A stretch of 64,000 bases of DNA from Gramella sp. Hel_I_59 (GCF_006714895.1 NZ_VFME01000001.1:2170001-2234000); one strand, 5' to 3'. Shown: positions 44,867-53,875, counted from the first letter of the stretch. The notes: generated from the sequence alone by a model not told the origin. A program made the numbers and translations.

Positions 44867-45969
44867 TGAATATTAAGATTTTACCTCAAGGTGATAGAAT
44901 AAGGCAATTATTAACTAAATCAAATATTACCAACACTAACATCAATACATTATTGAGGGAAAAAGGTGTTTTTCTAGGTAATAATGAAAAGAATGATTCT
45001 ATTCCAAATTTAATGAAGACCATTGTGAGTCCTAATGAATTTAGAGAGCTATACGACACTCAAAAAAATAAAGAGGACTCTATAAAACTTCGTACTGCAA
45101 CTATAAAATGCAAAAAAGGGATTGACTTAACCAGTGTTTTTGCAGAGGACATTAACATAAAACAGAAAATTGAAGAAATTTATGAATATCAGCCAAACTT
45201 TAAACTGGATATAAATCCACACCCATATTTTGAGGATGACAAAGTTTTTTATGAATATAAAATTGAACGAGATAATTTACTTCAAGATTGGACAAACAAT
45301 AAGTCATACCATAAAGGTGCTGTTATAGTGAGCAAATCTGATAGTGGCAATTTGGAATTAACAGTTGAGCAAAACTCAACTTCAAAGGAAACTCACATTA
45401 TAAATGAACTTTTGACTAAGGAAATAAGAAATATTCTTGAAAGTAAAAAATTAATTGCAGAAGATGATGATTTTATAAGAATAAAATTTAATGATTTCGA
45501 CAATAGTTCAAGAATTCAATTTTTATATTCCTTCGCACGAGATTTTTGTATCTATTTAGACTTTAAATCCATTACTGATATTAACGTAATGTTGGATGAA
45601 AACGAAGAGTCCCACAAAGATGTAAAGTTATTTTTAGACGAAATAGATTCTTTAAAATTGAATGGGAAAGTGCTACAAAATCATATTCTTCTCAAGAATA
45701 ATTCTTACCACCCCAAATTAATATTTGCAGCAATTTTATTAAGATATAAATTTAATATCGATGGCGTGAAAGGAGTTTGTACAATTGATATATCATTTCC
45801 AGAATACATAAGTAGAAGAGATGAAAATTCAGAACTTCAAATTTCTATAAATTTCAACATTGATCGGGAACACAGAAAAATTGCTACTGAAACACAATTA
45901 CGTAAGAAACTCTACAAATTTGTCGAAAGAAATAAATTCGACAGTTACAATAAGCAAAAATCACAATAA
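44866..45969 (+). CDS. Cassette 22b: GAPS4b-like partner protein
   Basis: A 367-residue soluble protein. The start ILPQGDRIRQLLTKSNITNTNINTLLREKGVFLGNNEKNDSIPNLMKTIVSPNEF resembles what I recall of GapS4b proteins. The rest is mixed alpha/beta without a motif I know. The one-base overlap and shared cassette with the upstream gene make a two-part defence or toxin system the best guess. Confidence 0.52.
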   Translation: MNIKILPQGDRIRQLLTKSNITNTNINTLLREKGVFLGNNEKNDSIPNLMKTIVSPNEFRELYDTQKNKEDSIKLRTATIKCKKGIDLTSVFAEDINIKQKIEEIYEYQPNFKLDINPHPYFEDDKVFYEYKIERDNLLQDWTNNKSYHKGAVIVSKSDSGNLELTVEQNSTSKETHIINELLTKEIRNILESKKLIAEDDDFIRIKFNDFDNSSRIQFLYSFARDFCIYLDFKSITDINVMLDENEESHKDVKLFLDEIDSLKLNGKVLQNHILLKNNSYHPKLIFAAILLRYKFNIDGVKGVCTIDISFPEYISRRDENSELQISINFNIDREHRKIATETQLRKKLYKFVERNKFDSYNKQKSQ

Positions 45970-45979
45970 AACTTTAGCC

Positions 45980-46104
45980 AACATCGGTTAATCGCAAATA
46001 ACGGGTATAACCGAAAAAGTGTAATTTTAGAAACCAAGAAAGAAAATGGATAAGCCGACAAATCCGCAGGCCTACTCCCGCGACTTGCGATAACCGTAAC
46101 CGTT
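45980..46104 (+). repeat. attC-like site 22 (type A)
   Basis: Closes cassette 22. The end ACTTTAGCCAAC pairs with the start GTTGGCAAAAATT (two mismatches including A11-C), then TTTTA continues the match. Confidence 0.88.
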
Positions 46105-46304
46105 AGCCACAATTACAATATTGCGATTCGTTGATCCAATTTCCTCTTTTGATCTGTGAAATGCTTCATTATGGAAGCTTATATCATATTGTAAATTTTA
46201 ATTCTCAATTACTTTTACAATTCATCTATTAAATTCTACAGTACAGTAGAAGAAAAATTAATCAATCTGAATTTATATTCATCTTTGATAAAAACCTATC
46301 TAAG
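46105..46304 (+). other. Leader stretch of cassette 23
   Basis: About 200 bases between the crossover and the gene, unusually long for this array. No frame, hairpin or convincing TAnnTTTG box is seen. It may hold the cassette's own promoter. Confidence 0.4.
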
Positions 46305-46808
46305 ATGCCACACGATTCAATTGGATGGATACATACTATTTTCGCCATCATCGCATTAATAACTGGAAGTTTAATTTTGATCAACCGAAAGGGAACTGAA
46401 TTTCATGTAAGAACAGGAAGAATTTATGGTGTTTCGATGCTTATAGTTTGCGCATCAGCGTTCTCAATATATCGTGTGCACAATGCATTCGGAGTGCTAC
46501 ATTTTTTCGCAATTATTAGCACAGTTACACTCATTCTGGGAATGATTCCATTATACAAAAAGGGTTTTAAACAACCAATTGTATCACATTTATCTTGGAT
46601 GTATTGGTCGATTATTGGACTATATTGTGCTTTTGCAGCAGAAATTTTTACGCGCTTGCCACTTATTCTCAATCTCAAAAACAGCTATGGAATTTTTTAT
46701 CTCTTAATCGGTCTATCTACTGGAATTGTCGGGATGACTGGAAGCTGGTATTTTAAAAAGAAAAAAAACACTTGGGAAATAAAGTATAGTAAACCTAGAA
46801 ATAACTAG
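46305..46808 (+). CDS. Cassette 23: DUF2306-like membrane protein
   Basis: A 167-residue protein with four to five membrane helices. HTIFAIIALITGSLILINRKGTEFHVRTGRIYGVSML matches the DUF2306 pattern (G-rK-G-H-G-Y). The function of the family is unknown. The downstream site is of the rare type C. Confidence 0.78.
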   Translation: MPHDSIGWIHTIFAIIALITGSLILINRKGTEFHVRTGRIYGVSMLIVCASAFSIYRVHNAFGVLHFFAIISTVTLILGMIPLYKKGFKQPIVSHLSWMYWSIIGLYCAFAAEIFTRLPLILNLKNSYGIFYLLIGLSTGIVGMTGSWYFKKKKNTWEIKYSKPRNN

Positions 46809-46824
46809 AAATGTAACTGTGGCT

Positions 46825-46949
46825 AACAACGAATATTCGCAATTGTGGCCATTTCAAATAAAATAGTATTTTTAGTAACCAAGAATTTAAATCCTAAGCC
46901 GACTAATCCGAATACCTTCAACCACAACTGACGATTATTCGAGACCGTT
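46825..46949 (+). repeat. attC-like site 23 (type C)
   Basis: Closes cassette 23. The end CTGTGGCTAAC pairs with the start GTTAGCCACAA, including the A11-C mismatch; TTACA continues the match. Confidence 0.92.
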
Positions 46950-46982
46950 AGGCACAATTAACCAACAAAAAATAGAATTTTT

Positions 46983-47792
46983 ATGAGTGATGAGTCAAAT
47001 GTAAACGCTTTAATTAATTTAGGGCAAGGTAAAGTAGTTCAGAAAGTATATGAAGACCTACTAAGTGAGCCGAGTAAAAAAGCTGGTCAAGCTCTTAGTA
47101 CAATTGTAAATATTGGAAATACAGCATTGTGGCCTGTAAAATGGTTTAATGAAAGAACTCGATTATACTTTGAAAATAATTTAGAAAAATACGAAAAGAA
47201 ACTAGAAGAAATTCCTGAAGAAGAGATTTCTGAAGTACCAACTGAAATTTCAAATCCTATTTTAGACAGGTTTTCATATGTTTCTAATGAAGAACTAAGT
47301 GACGCATTCGTCAAGCTATTAGCAAGTGCATCATCTACAAAAAATGCAAAAGATGCTCATCCTGGTTTTATTCAAATCATTGATCGTATTTCCCCAGATG
47401 AAGCTAAAATTTTAAAATATTTGTCTAATAATAGTGCGATTCCGATTGTTGATATTAAACATCATAATGTTCCGGAAAAACCTAGTCAATATCAACTTGC
47501 TATTAAAGAGGAAACAGGCCTGAATCAAAAATTGGATTTAAATTTCCCTGAGAATATAGTCACATATTTAAATAATCTAGAATCTTTAGGTTTAATAGCT
47601 AAAAGATCTTATTATTTGACTTATTTAGAATCTGAATTTGATGAAATAATGAAAAACATTGAACCAATTATAAAATCTGTTTTTGAAAAATATGACGATA
47701 ATGAATTGAAGAAAGCAAAAAAAGAAGATAAAGGAATGTATGAAAAAACTAATTTCGGTAATATGTTCATAAGAGCTTGTATCCAAGGTTAA
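46983..47792 (+). CDS. Cassette 24: DUF4393 / Abi-alpha-like protein
   Basis: A 269-residue soluble protein with VYEDLLSEPSKKAGQALSTIVNIGNTALWPVKWFNERTRLYFENNLEKYEKKL, then LDRFSYVSNEELSDAFVKLLASASS and HPGFIQIIDRISPDEAKILKYL. This is the pattern of the DUF4393 (abortive infection alpha) family. A phage-defence role follows from family naming; the mechanism is unknown. Confidence 0.82.
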   Translation: MSDESNVNALINLGQGKVVQKVYEDLLSEPSKKAGQALSTIVNIGNTALWPVKWFNERTRLYFENNLEKYEKKLEEIPEEEISEVPTEISNPILDRFSYVSNEELSDAFVKLLASASSTKNAKDAHPGFIQIIDRISPDEAKILKYLSNNSAIPIVDIKHHNVPEKPSQYQLAIKEETGLNQKLDLNFPENIVTYLNNLESLGLIAKRSYYLTYLESEFDEIMKNIEPIIKSVFEKYDDNELKKAKKEDKGMYEKTNFGNMFIRACIQG

Positions 47793-47800
47793 CTGTGCCT

Positions 47801-47925
47801 AACATCGGTTCATCGCAAATAACGGGTTTTGTCGAAAAAGTGTAATTTTAGAAACCAAGAAAGAAAATTGTAAATCCGACAAGTCCGCGTCCCTACTCCC
47901 GCAACTTGCGATAACCGTAACCGTT
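47801..47925 (+). repeat. attC-like site 24 (type A)
   Basis: Closes cassette 24. The end GGTTAACTGTGCCTAAC is the complement of the start GTTAGGCACAATTAACC with the A11-C mismatch only. Confidence 0.93.
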
Positions 47926-47934
47926 GTAGCAAAT

Positions 47935-48609
47935 ATGTTAAAGAAAATTTTCGTTTTCATAACCGTCCTAACATTGCTTTCTAGTTGCAATGAAAAATTC
48001 GATCATTTAAAGTTCGAAAAGGAAGTAGCATATGAAATTTTCCCACAATTAATGGATTCAATTCATTCAGATTCAAGAATAAAATTACCGACTCCACCTC
48101 CTCCACCAATAGATGATAACGAAAGTCCAATAATTGATACTATCTCCTGGGAACAATTTCAAAAAGATATAGAACGACAAGAAAGAGAACTATATCAAGA
48201 TTCTGTAAAATTAGTTATTGCAATTTCTGATTCTACATTAATACTTGAGCAAAATGACAAAAATTATCTTTTAAAACATTTTGATTTAGATGAGAATTCG
48301 TTGGACACCACCAATATTGATAGCAGATATAAAATAAAGTTAGAAAAGCTTAAGGCCGACGATAAAATCAGATTTAAATATTCTTCAGAATTTCCAGAAG
48401 GATCCAAAACTTGGAAATCTGATTATCAATTCTTTTTAAATGCTGTAGTCAGTTATGGTAGAATCCAATTTGACAAAACACTTTCTTTTGGTGTTCTAAC
48501 AACTAGATATACCAGTGGCCCTTTAAGTGGAGGTAGATATAGAATTTTTATAAAGAAAGAAAATAATCGTTGGATAATAGATAAAATCGTACTAACAGCG
48601 GTAGCGTAG
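47935..48609 (+). CDS. Cassette 25: lipoprotein, paralogue of cassette 2
   Basis: A 224-residue lipoprotein (MLKKIFVFITVLTLLSSC) with five prolines near residue 55 and a C-terminal domain ending in RIFIKKENNRWIIDKIVL. It aligns with the cassette 2 protein along its whole length (FEKEVAYEIFPQLMDS against FEKQVSHEIFPQLMDS; DSVKLVIAISDSTL against DSVKLMTAIRDSTL). The two have diverged widely in the middle. The function is unknown. Confidence 0.8.
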   Translation: MLKKIFVFITVLTLLSSCNEKFDHLKFEKEVAYEIFPQLMDSIHSDSRIKLPTPPPPPIDDNESPIIDTISWEQFQKDIERQERELYQDSVKLVIAISDSTLILEQNDKNYLLKHFDLDENSLDTTNIDSRYKIKLEKLKADDKIRFKYSSEFPEGSKTWKSDYQFFLNAVVSYGRIQFDKTLSFGVLTTRYTSGPLSGGRYRIFIKKENNRWIIDKIVLTAVA

Positions 48610-48624
48610 CAACATACTTGCAAC

Positions 48625-48749
48625 AACAACGGTTCATCGCCAATAAGCGGCACCGTTAGAAAGAAAATAATTATCTTGACCAACAAACTAATACTAAGCC
48701 GACAAATCCGCGTCCCTTACTCCGCCAACTGGCGATAACCGGGACCGTT
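48625..48749 (+). repeat. attC-like site 25 (type B)
   Basis: Closes cassette 25. The end CATACTTGCAACAAC pairs with the start GTTGTAGCAAATATG; the same cassette ends occur at cassette 2. Confidence 0.92.
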
Positions 48750-48772
48750 GTGCATAATTTTATATTTGAGAT

Positions 48773-49609
48773 TTGAAGTACTACAAAAGAATTTTCCTAT
48801 TAACTTTTACAATAATAACATTGTTCAGTTGTAAAAAAGCAGATAATAAAAAGAATACAAAAGATGAAGTTCCTATATCAAATTTCAGTGCTAAACAACA
48901 AGATTCTTTAAAAGATCTTTACGTTAAAAATAAAGCTAAAAACTTTCCTTTGTATTCCCAAGAAAGACAAGCTGCAATAGATGAAGGACTAAAGGTAGAT
49001 TCCACTATAGCCTATTTTTGGCAACAGAAAGCCATGCCACTTTTCAAGCAAAGAAAATATGAAATAGGAATGGACTTTATTGATGAAGCTGTAAAATATG
49101 ATAGAAAAAGATATCAAGATTATAGAGCATTTATAAAGTGTATTTTCAGTAAACAATACAGAGAAGCAATTGCCGACTTTAAAGATTATCAAGAAGAATT
49201 TGGATATGGTTTTGTAATGGATCATTCCTATGATTTTTATATAGCATTAAGTTACCTGCAACTCAATGAATTTGAAAAAGCAGAAAAATTATTTGAAAAA
49301 GATTATAAGAGAACTATAGAAAAAGATGGAAGAGGTTGGTTACATCACTTAGATCTTTTCTACTATGGAATCAGCAAATATGAACAAAAAAAGAATAAAC
49401 AAGCTTTAGATTTATTCAATCAGGCTCTAGATATTTATCCTCAGTTTTCAGATGTTCAATATTACAAGGCGGTAACACTTTTAAAATTAGGTGAAAAAGA
49501 AGAGGCTACTAAAGTTTACCAAGAAGCCATCAAAAATGCAGATAAAGGATATACAATTAATGAAGATAATGCCATTTATGAAATATATCCATATCAAATG
49601 AGGTGGTAA
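48773..49609 (+). CDS. Cassette 26: TPR lipoprotein with TTG start
   Basis: A 278-residue lipoprotein (LTFTIITLFSCKKAD) built of TPR-like repeats (AIAYFWQQKAMPLFKQRKYEIGMDFIDEAVKYD, FYIALSYLQLNEFEKAEKLFEKDYK, FYYGISKYEQKKNKQALDLFNQALDIYP, VQYYKAVTLLKLGEKEEATKVYQEAIK). No ATG exists between the crossover and the signal peptide, so TTG at 48773 is the likely start. It is related in layout to 40533-41372. A TATATTTG box at 48762-48769 lies close by. Confidence 0.75.
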   Translation: MKYYKRIFLLTFTIITLFSCKKADNKKNTKDEVPISNFSAKQQDSLKDLYVKNKAKNFPLYSQERQAAIDEGLKVDSTIAYFWQQKAMPLFKQRKYEIGMDFIDEAVKYDRKRYQDYRAFIKCIFSKQYREAIADFKDYQEEFGYGFVMDHSYDFYIALSYLQLNEFEKAEKLFEKDYKRTIEKDGRGWLHHLDLFYYGISKYEQKKNKQALDLFNQALDIYPQFSDVQYYKAVTLLKLGEKEEATKVYQEAIKNADKGYTINEDNAIYEIYPYQMRW

Positions 49610-49622
49610 TAAAACTAAGCAC

Positions 49623-49747
49623 AACAACGGTTAATCGCCAATAAGCGGCAACGTTAGTAAGAAAATAATTAACTTGATCAACGAAGCAATACTAATCCGA
49701 CAAATCCGCGTCCCCTACTCCGCCAACTGGCGATAACCGGGACCGTT
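49623..49747 (+). repeat. attC-like site 26 (type B)
   Basis: Closes cassette 26. The end TAAAACTAAGCACAAC pairs with the start GTTGTGCATAATTTTA with two mismatches including A11-C. Confidence 0.92.
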
Positions 49748-49771
49748 GCAAACAATTTTAAACCAAAATTC

Positions 49772-50515
49772 ATGTCAAAAAACAATTCTCTTTTATTACT
49801 TCTATTCACATTTTTAATCCTTTCGTGCTCTGAATCTGATAATGAAATAAAAGAAGAAAGTAACCAAGAAGAAAAAGTATACTTAAAATCAATTGATCTG
49901 GGTAGTTCTGCATTTTACAATTTTTATTATAACAATGAAAACAGTGTTGATTACGTAGAATTAGAGGGTACTCAAAATGATTTCACTAAAAAATTCTATT
50001 ACGAAAATGGTAAAATAAAACGTGCTGAATACTTTGACGAAAATGGAAATCCAACTGGAAGTAAAGAAGTTTATGTATACGAAAACAATCAGATAATAGA
50101 AAGACAAGATTATTTATCCAGTGGTGAAGTTGATGAAATATACCAATATACTTACAATGAAAATCTACTTGAAACAATAAATTATAAAGGTTTCAACCAA
50201 ACTGAATTATCACCATTAGAAAAAATTGAATATGATTCAGAAGGAAGAATTATTTCTAGAGAAAATTTACAATCTAATATCATTACCAATTACTCATACG
50301 ATCATCAGAAAAGTCCATTCTTAAACTTTGAACCCAACATCGTTTTGATAGATGATTTCACAGGCTTTGTAAACAATCCTATTTCTATAGAAAAGATTAA
50401 TGGAGAAAGTACCGAAATAATTAACCAAATAAATTTAAGCTATGAATACAACATTTTAAATTTTCCAATAAAGAGAACTGGAAATGATCAAAATTGGGAA
50501 TATACTTATTATTAA
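49772..50515 (+). CDS. Cassette 27: lipoprotein with YD/MORN-like repeats
   Basis: A 247-residue lipoprotein (FTFLILSCSES). It has short repeats of the type KKFYYENGKIKRAEYFDENGNPTGS, VYENNQIIERQDYLSSGEVDEIYQYTYNEN, EYDSEGRIISRENL, as in YD or toxin-antitoxin-wrap repeats of flavobacterial surface proteins. It is probably exposed at the cell envelope. The function is unknown. Confidence 0.73.
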   Translation: MSKNNSLLLLLFTFLILSCSESDNEIKEESNQEEKVYLKSIDLGSSAFYNFYYNNENSVDYVELEGTQNDFTKKFYYENGKIKRAEYFDENGNPTGSKEVYVYENNQIIERQDYLSSGEVDEIYQYTYNENLLETINYKGFNQTELSPLEKIEYDSEGRIISRENLQSNIITNYSYDHQKSPFLNFEPNIVLIDDFTGFVNNPISIEKINGESTEIINQINLSYEYNILNFPIKRTGNDQNWEYTYY

Positions 50516-50539
50516 TGATTGATATCTAAAACTGTTTGC

Positions 50540-50664
50540 AACATCGGTTCATCGCCAATAACGGGTTTTACCGAAAAAGAGTAATTTTAGAAACCAAGAA
50601 TTAAAAGAGTTAATCCGACAAGTCCGCGTCCCTACTCCCGTAACTTGCGATAACCGTAACAGTT
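50540..50664 (+). repeat. attC-like site 27 (type A with type B bases)
   Basis: Closes cassette 27. The left arm reads CATCGCCAATAACGGG, where most type A sites read CATCGCAAATAACGGG. The right arm ends ACAGTT. The end AAAACTGTTTGCAAC is the complement of the start GTTGCAAACAATTTT with only the A11-C mismatch. Confidence 0.9.
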
Positions 50665-50695
50665 GTACCAAATTATTTTAAAGAAAAATCCAACT

Positions 50696-51787
50696 ATGCA
50701 AGCTCCAAAAATCTTAATTATTCTTATCATAATATTTTCAACTTCAATTAATTATTCTCAAAGTAATTCCAACGTAGAAGAAAAGATAGATTCATTTTTG
50801 AATGATTTATCAGGAGAAGACTTTTCAGGAACAATATTAGTTGCTAAGAATGATAGTGTTATACAGAAGAGAGCTTATGGCCTATCCAGTAAAGAATTAA
50901 AAGTTAAAAACGAAATTGATACGAAATTCAATATAGCATCGATTACTAAAACTTTTACTGCAGTTGCAATACTACAATTATACGAGGAAGGAAAGATTGA
51001 TTTAAACACACCAATAGGAAAGTATTTAAAAGATTATCCTAACGAGAAAATCAGAAAGTCTGCAACAATTTCTCAATTATTGACTCATACTGCAGGACTC
51101 CCGAACTTTTATGTAACTAACTTCTTAGATAAATGTAAGTTTGATTTTAAAGAAGTTAAAGACTTTTTACCTCTATTTGAAAATGAACCATTACTAGCAG
51201 AACCAGGAGAAGAATATAATTATGATGCTGCAGGTTATGTTTTACTTGGTTTAATTATAGAAGAAGTTACTGGTTCAAGTTATTATGACTATGTGAAAGA
51301 AAATATCTTCCAAGAAGCTAAAATGTCAAACACTGCAGCCTTTAATGTAGATGCCACAATTGAAAATAAAGCGAATGGTTACACTTTTGCCGGAGATACC
51401 ACCAAACCTTTAAAGAACAATATATTCTACTTATCAAAAGCCTCGCCCGGAGGATTCCATTATTCAACAGTTGAAGATCTTTTCAACTTCAATAAAGCGT
51501 TATTTAATAACAAGTTGATTAACCAGAAGACGTTGGATTTGATGATCGAACCCAGAGTTAAAGGTTACAATACTCATTTAGGATATGGTATTGATGTAGA
51601 TAAGCGATATAATGAAATTATCTTAGGTCACAGCGGGGGCTGGTATGGAATTAGTGGAGAAATAATCTATCTTCCAAAATCGGATTATACAATAACAATT
51701 TTATCAAATGTAGATTCAAATATGGATTCTGGAAAAGCGATGGTTTCGGACTTTTTCAAATCTCTATTAGCAGGAAAGATTGAGTAG
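50696..51787 (+). CDS. Cassette 28: secreted serine hydrolase of the beta-lactamase (class C-like) family
   Basis: A 363-residue protein with a signal peptide (LIIIFSTSINYSQS). The beta-lactamase/esterase fold shows the SxxK motif SITK (Ser82, Lys85), YNYDAAGYVLLG in the place of the Tyr motif and HSGGWYG as the third motif. It resembles flavobacterial serine hydrolases of the PF00144 family (esterase or D-Ala peptidase-like), so antibiotic hydrolysis should not be assumed. ATG 50696 is chosen over a TTG in the crossover. Confidence 0.88.
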   Translation: MQAPKILIILIIIFSTSINYSQSNSNVEEKIDSFLNDLSGEDFSGTILVAKNDSVIQKRAYGLSSKELKVKNEIDTKFNIASITKTFTAVAILQLYEEGKIDLNTPIGKYLKDYPNEKIRKSATISQLLTHTAGLPNFYVTNFLDKCKFDFKEVKDFLPLFENEPLLAEPGEEYNYDAAGYVLLGLIIEEVTGSSYYDYVKENIFQEAKMSNTAAFNVDATIENKANGYTFAGDTTKPLKNNIFYLSKASPGGFHYSTVEDLFNFNKALFNNKLINQKTLDLMIEPRVKGYNTHLGYGIDVDKRYNEIILGHSGGWYGISGEIIYLPKSDYTITILSNVDSNMDSGKAMVSDFFKSLLAGKIE

Positions 51788-51801
51788 AAATAACTTGGTA
51801 C

Positions 51802-51927
51802 AACATCGGTTCATCGCAAATAACGGGTAGTTAGCTGAAAATTGTTATTTTAGAGACCAATTATTAAAACAACTAATCCGACAAATCCGCGTCCTTATTC
51901 CCGCAACTTGCGATAACCGTAACCGTT
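51802..51927 (+). repeat. attC-like site 28 (type A, divergent)
   Basis: Closes cassette 28. Its loop half (TTAGCTGAAAATTGTTATTTT) differs from other type A sites. The end AATAACTTGGTACAAC pairs with the start GTTGTACCAAATTATT with the A11-C mismatch only. Confidence 0.9.
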
Positions 51928-51957
51928 GTGAGCAATTTTGCAAGAAAATTTTCGTGA

Positions 51958-52656
51958 ATGAAATTTCATATAACTAAACTTGATAATAATTGGTATTCAA
52001 TTAAAATTGAAGATGAAAGTTTTGTATTCGAATTTTATGCTTCAGGTATTCCTGAAAACCCAATAAATAATCTCTGTCAAAACTTGATCCTTACTATCAA
52101 TGGATTTGATACAACAAGCAGATTTAACTTGGAACCACAGGTATATATATTAAAATTGAAAATAAATCAAAATCAATATTATTTAGAAATTTTTAATCCA
52201 AAAAAGGATAATTCAATATTTTCGAAATCTGGAAACTTTGAGAAGATTATTTTGCCAATTTATCGAGGAATCAAAAAACTAACAAGTATCAATAATTCTT
52301 CGGAAGAAATAAACTTTGAAAAAGTTAAAAAACTAGAGAATTTAGTTCGCGAAAAGAAATCAGAAAATAAATTCCAAGTTGACGCAAATAATATTGTGGA
52401 TTGGAAATCATTCCATAAGGAGTTTAGAAATGAGCTAAAATTTCCAGATTATTATGGGGAAAATATGGATGCGTGGATTGACTGCATAGATGACATATCC
52501 GAAAAATCAGATGTCGTAATTAGAATAAAAAACAGCCGAAATCTGAAAAATAAAAATCCTGAAATTTTAAAAAGCTTGATAGAATGTTCTCAATTTGTAA
52601 ATACAAGAAAAATTGATCAAGGAGAAAAGAACAGGGTGATTTTGAATTTAGAATAA
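51958..52656 (+). CDS. Cassette 29: barstar-like immunity protein
   Basis: A 232-residue soluble protein. The C-terminal 95 residues match the barstar family: VDWKSFHKEFRNELKFPDYYGENMDAWIDCIDDI, then an RVIL strand. Barstar proteins inhibit RNases such as barnase. The N-terminal 120 residues are a separate beta-rich domain of unknown origin. No toxin gene is in the cassette, so it could be a stand-alone immunity gene against competitors. ATG 51958 is 32 bases after the crossover. Confidence 0.82.
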   Translation: MKFHITKLDNNWYSIKIEDESFVFEFYASGIPENPINNLCQNLILTINGFDTTSRFNLEPQVYILKLKINQNQYYLEIFNPKKDNSIFSKSGNFEKIILPIYRGIKKLTSINNSSEEINFEKVKKLENLVREKKSENKFQVDANNIVDWKSFHKEFRNELKFPDYYGENMDAWIDCIDDISEKSDVVIRIKNSRNLKNKNPEILKSLIECSQFVNTRKIDQGEKNRVILNLE

Positions 52657-52685
52657 TAATAAAATTGAATAGCAAAACGGCTCAC

Positions 52686-52810
52686 AACAACGGTTCATCG
52701 CCAATAAGCGGTAGCATTAGAACGAAAATAATTAACTTGACCAACTGACCAATACTAAGCCGACAAATCCGCGTTCCTTACTCCGCCAACTGGCGATAAC
52801 CGAGACCGTT
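52686..52810 (+). repeat. attC-like site 29 (type B)
   Basis: Closes cassette 29. The end GCAAAACGGCTCACAAC pairs with the start GTTGTGAGCAATTTTGC with two mismatches including A11-C. Confidence 0.92.
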
Positions 52811-52831
52811 GTAAAGCATTAAAATGAAAAT

Positions 52832-53875
52832 ATGAACAAAACAATAAATCTTCAGAAAAACCTAATCATATTTGGAATACCATTTCTGATTATTGGATTG
52901 ATGATTTTCATTGCGAAATCACAACTATTTATAAATAACTCAAATAATCTAGCCACAGGAATAACGTTTGACTTATTATTGACAGTGCCGTTTATATATT
53001 TTTTGCTAATTAGAAAAACAAATATTCCTAAAACAACGGTAATTCCATTTTTAATACTCGGAATCGTAATAAGTTCAATTATTCTCCCATCAGAAAATCA
53101 GTATTATTTAAATCTTTTTAAAACTTGGGTACTCCCTATCGTTGAAATATCAATTCTATCATTTGTAATATACAATGTCAGAAAAGGAATAAAACACTAC
53201 AACTTAAACAAAACCGAATCGTTTGATTTTTTTACCACATTAAAGAACACTTGTTATGAAATACTTCCCAAAGGATTTGTAATCCCTTTTGTTACAGAAA
53301 TTGCGGTTTTTTATTATGGGTTTATTTATTGGAAAAAAAGAGATTTAAAAGAAAATGAGTTTTCTTACCACAAAGAAAGCGGCACAATCGCATTAATGAT
53401 TGTAATCATATTTTTAGTAGCAATTGAAACGGCTGTAATACACATTTTATTAGCAAAATGGAGCAATACTGCTGCTTGGATTTTGACATTTTTAAGTATT
53501 TACACTGGAATTCAAATTTTCGGATTCTTAAAATCAATGTTTAAAAGACCAATATCAATAGAAAATAACAAACTATTTCTTAGATATGGAATTATGAAGG
53601 AGGCCACCATTAATATAGAAGATATCGAAAGTATAGAAGTATCATCAAAAGATGTAGAGCTAAATAAGGAAACTCGGAATCTATCTTTTTTAGGAGAATT
53701 AGAAAGTCATAACTTAATTATTAGGTTAAAAAAAGAAAATACATTAATTGGATTATACGGAATGAAAAGAAAATTTAAGAATCTAACATTTCACGTGGAC
53801 GATAAAATTAAATTTAAAGATCTAGTAATTAACGCTTTACAACAACGGTTCATCGCCAATAAGCGGCAGCGTTAG
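52832..53875 (+). CDS. Cassette 30: multi-pass membrane protein whose C-terminus is encoded by the attC-like site
   Basis: A 347-residue protein with about seven hydrophobic segments in the first 240 residues and a C-terminal PH-like domain (NKLFLRYGIMKEATINIEDIESIEVSSKD...ENTLIGLYG). No stop occurs before the site: the last 11 codons (QQRFIANKRQR) come from the left arm of site 30. The family is not recognised. Confidence 0.7.
   Translation: MNKTINLQKNLIIFGIPFLIIGLMIFIAKSQLFINNSNNLATGITFDLLLTVPFIYFLLIRKTNIPKTTVIPFLILGIVISSIILPSENQYYLNLFKTWVLPIVEISILSFVIYNVRKGIKHYNLNKTESFDFFTTLKNTCYEILPKGFVIPFVTEIAVFYYGFIYWKKRDLKENEFSYHKESGTIALMIVIIFLVAIETAVIHILLAKWSNTAAWILTFLSIYTGIQIFGFLKSMFKRPISIENNKLFLRYGIMKEATINIEDIESIEVSSKDVELNKETRNLSFLGELESHNLIIRLKKENTLIGLYGMKRKFKNLTFHVDDKIKFKDLVINALQQRFIANKRQR

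Noticed and set aside
47799-47990. Minus-strand open frames across several attC-like sites (also at 28759-28944), with the recurring peptide ASCGSRDADLSDLQF
   Set aside because: They are the reverse reading of the repeated sites, recur wherever a type A site occurs and lack their own starts or context.
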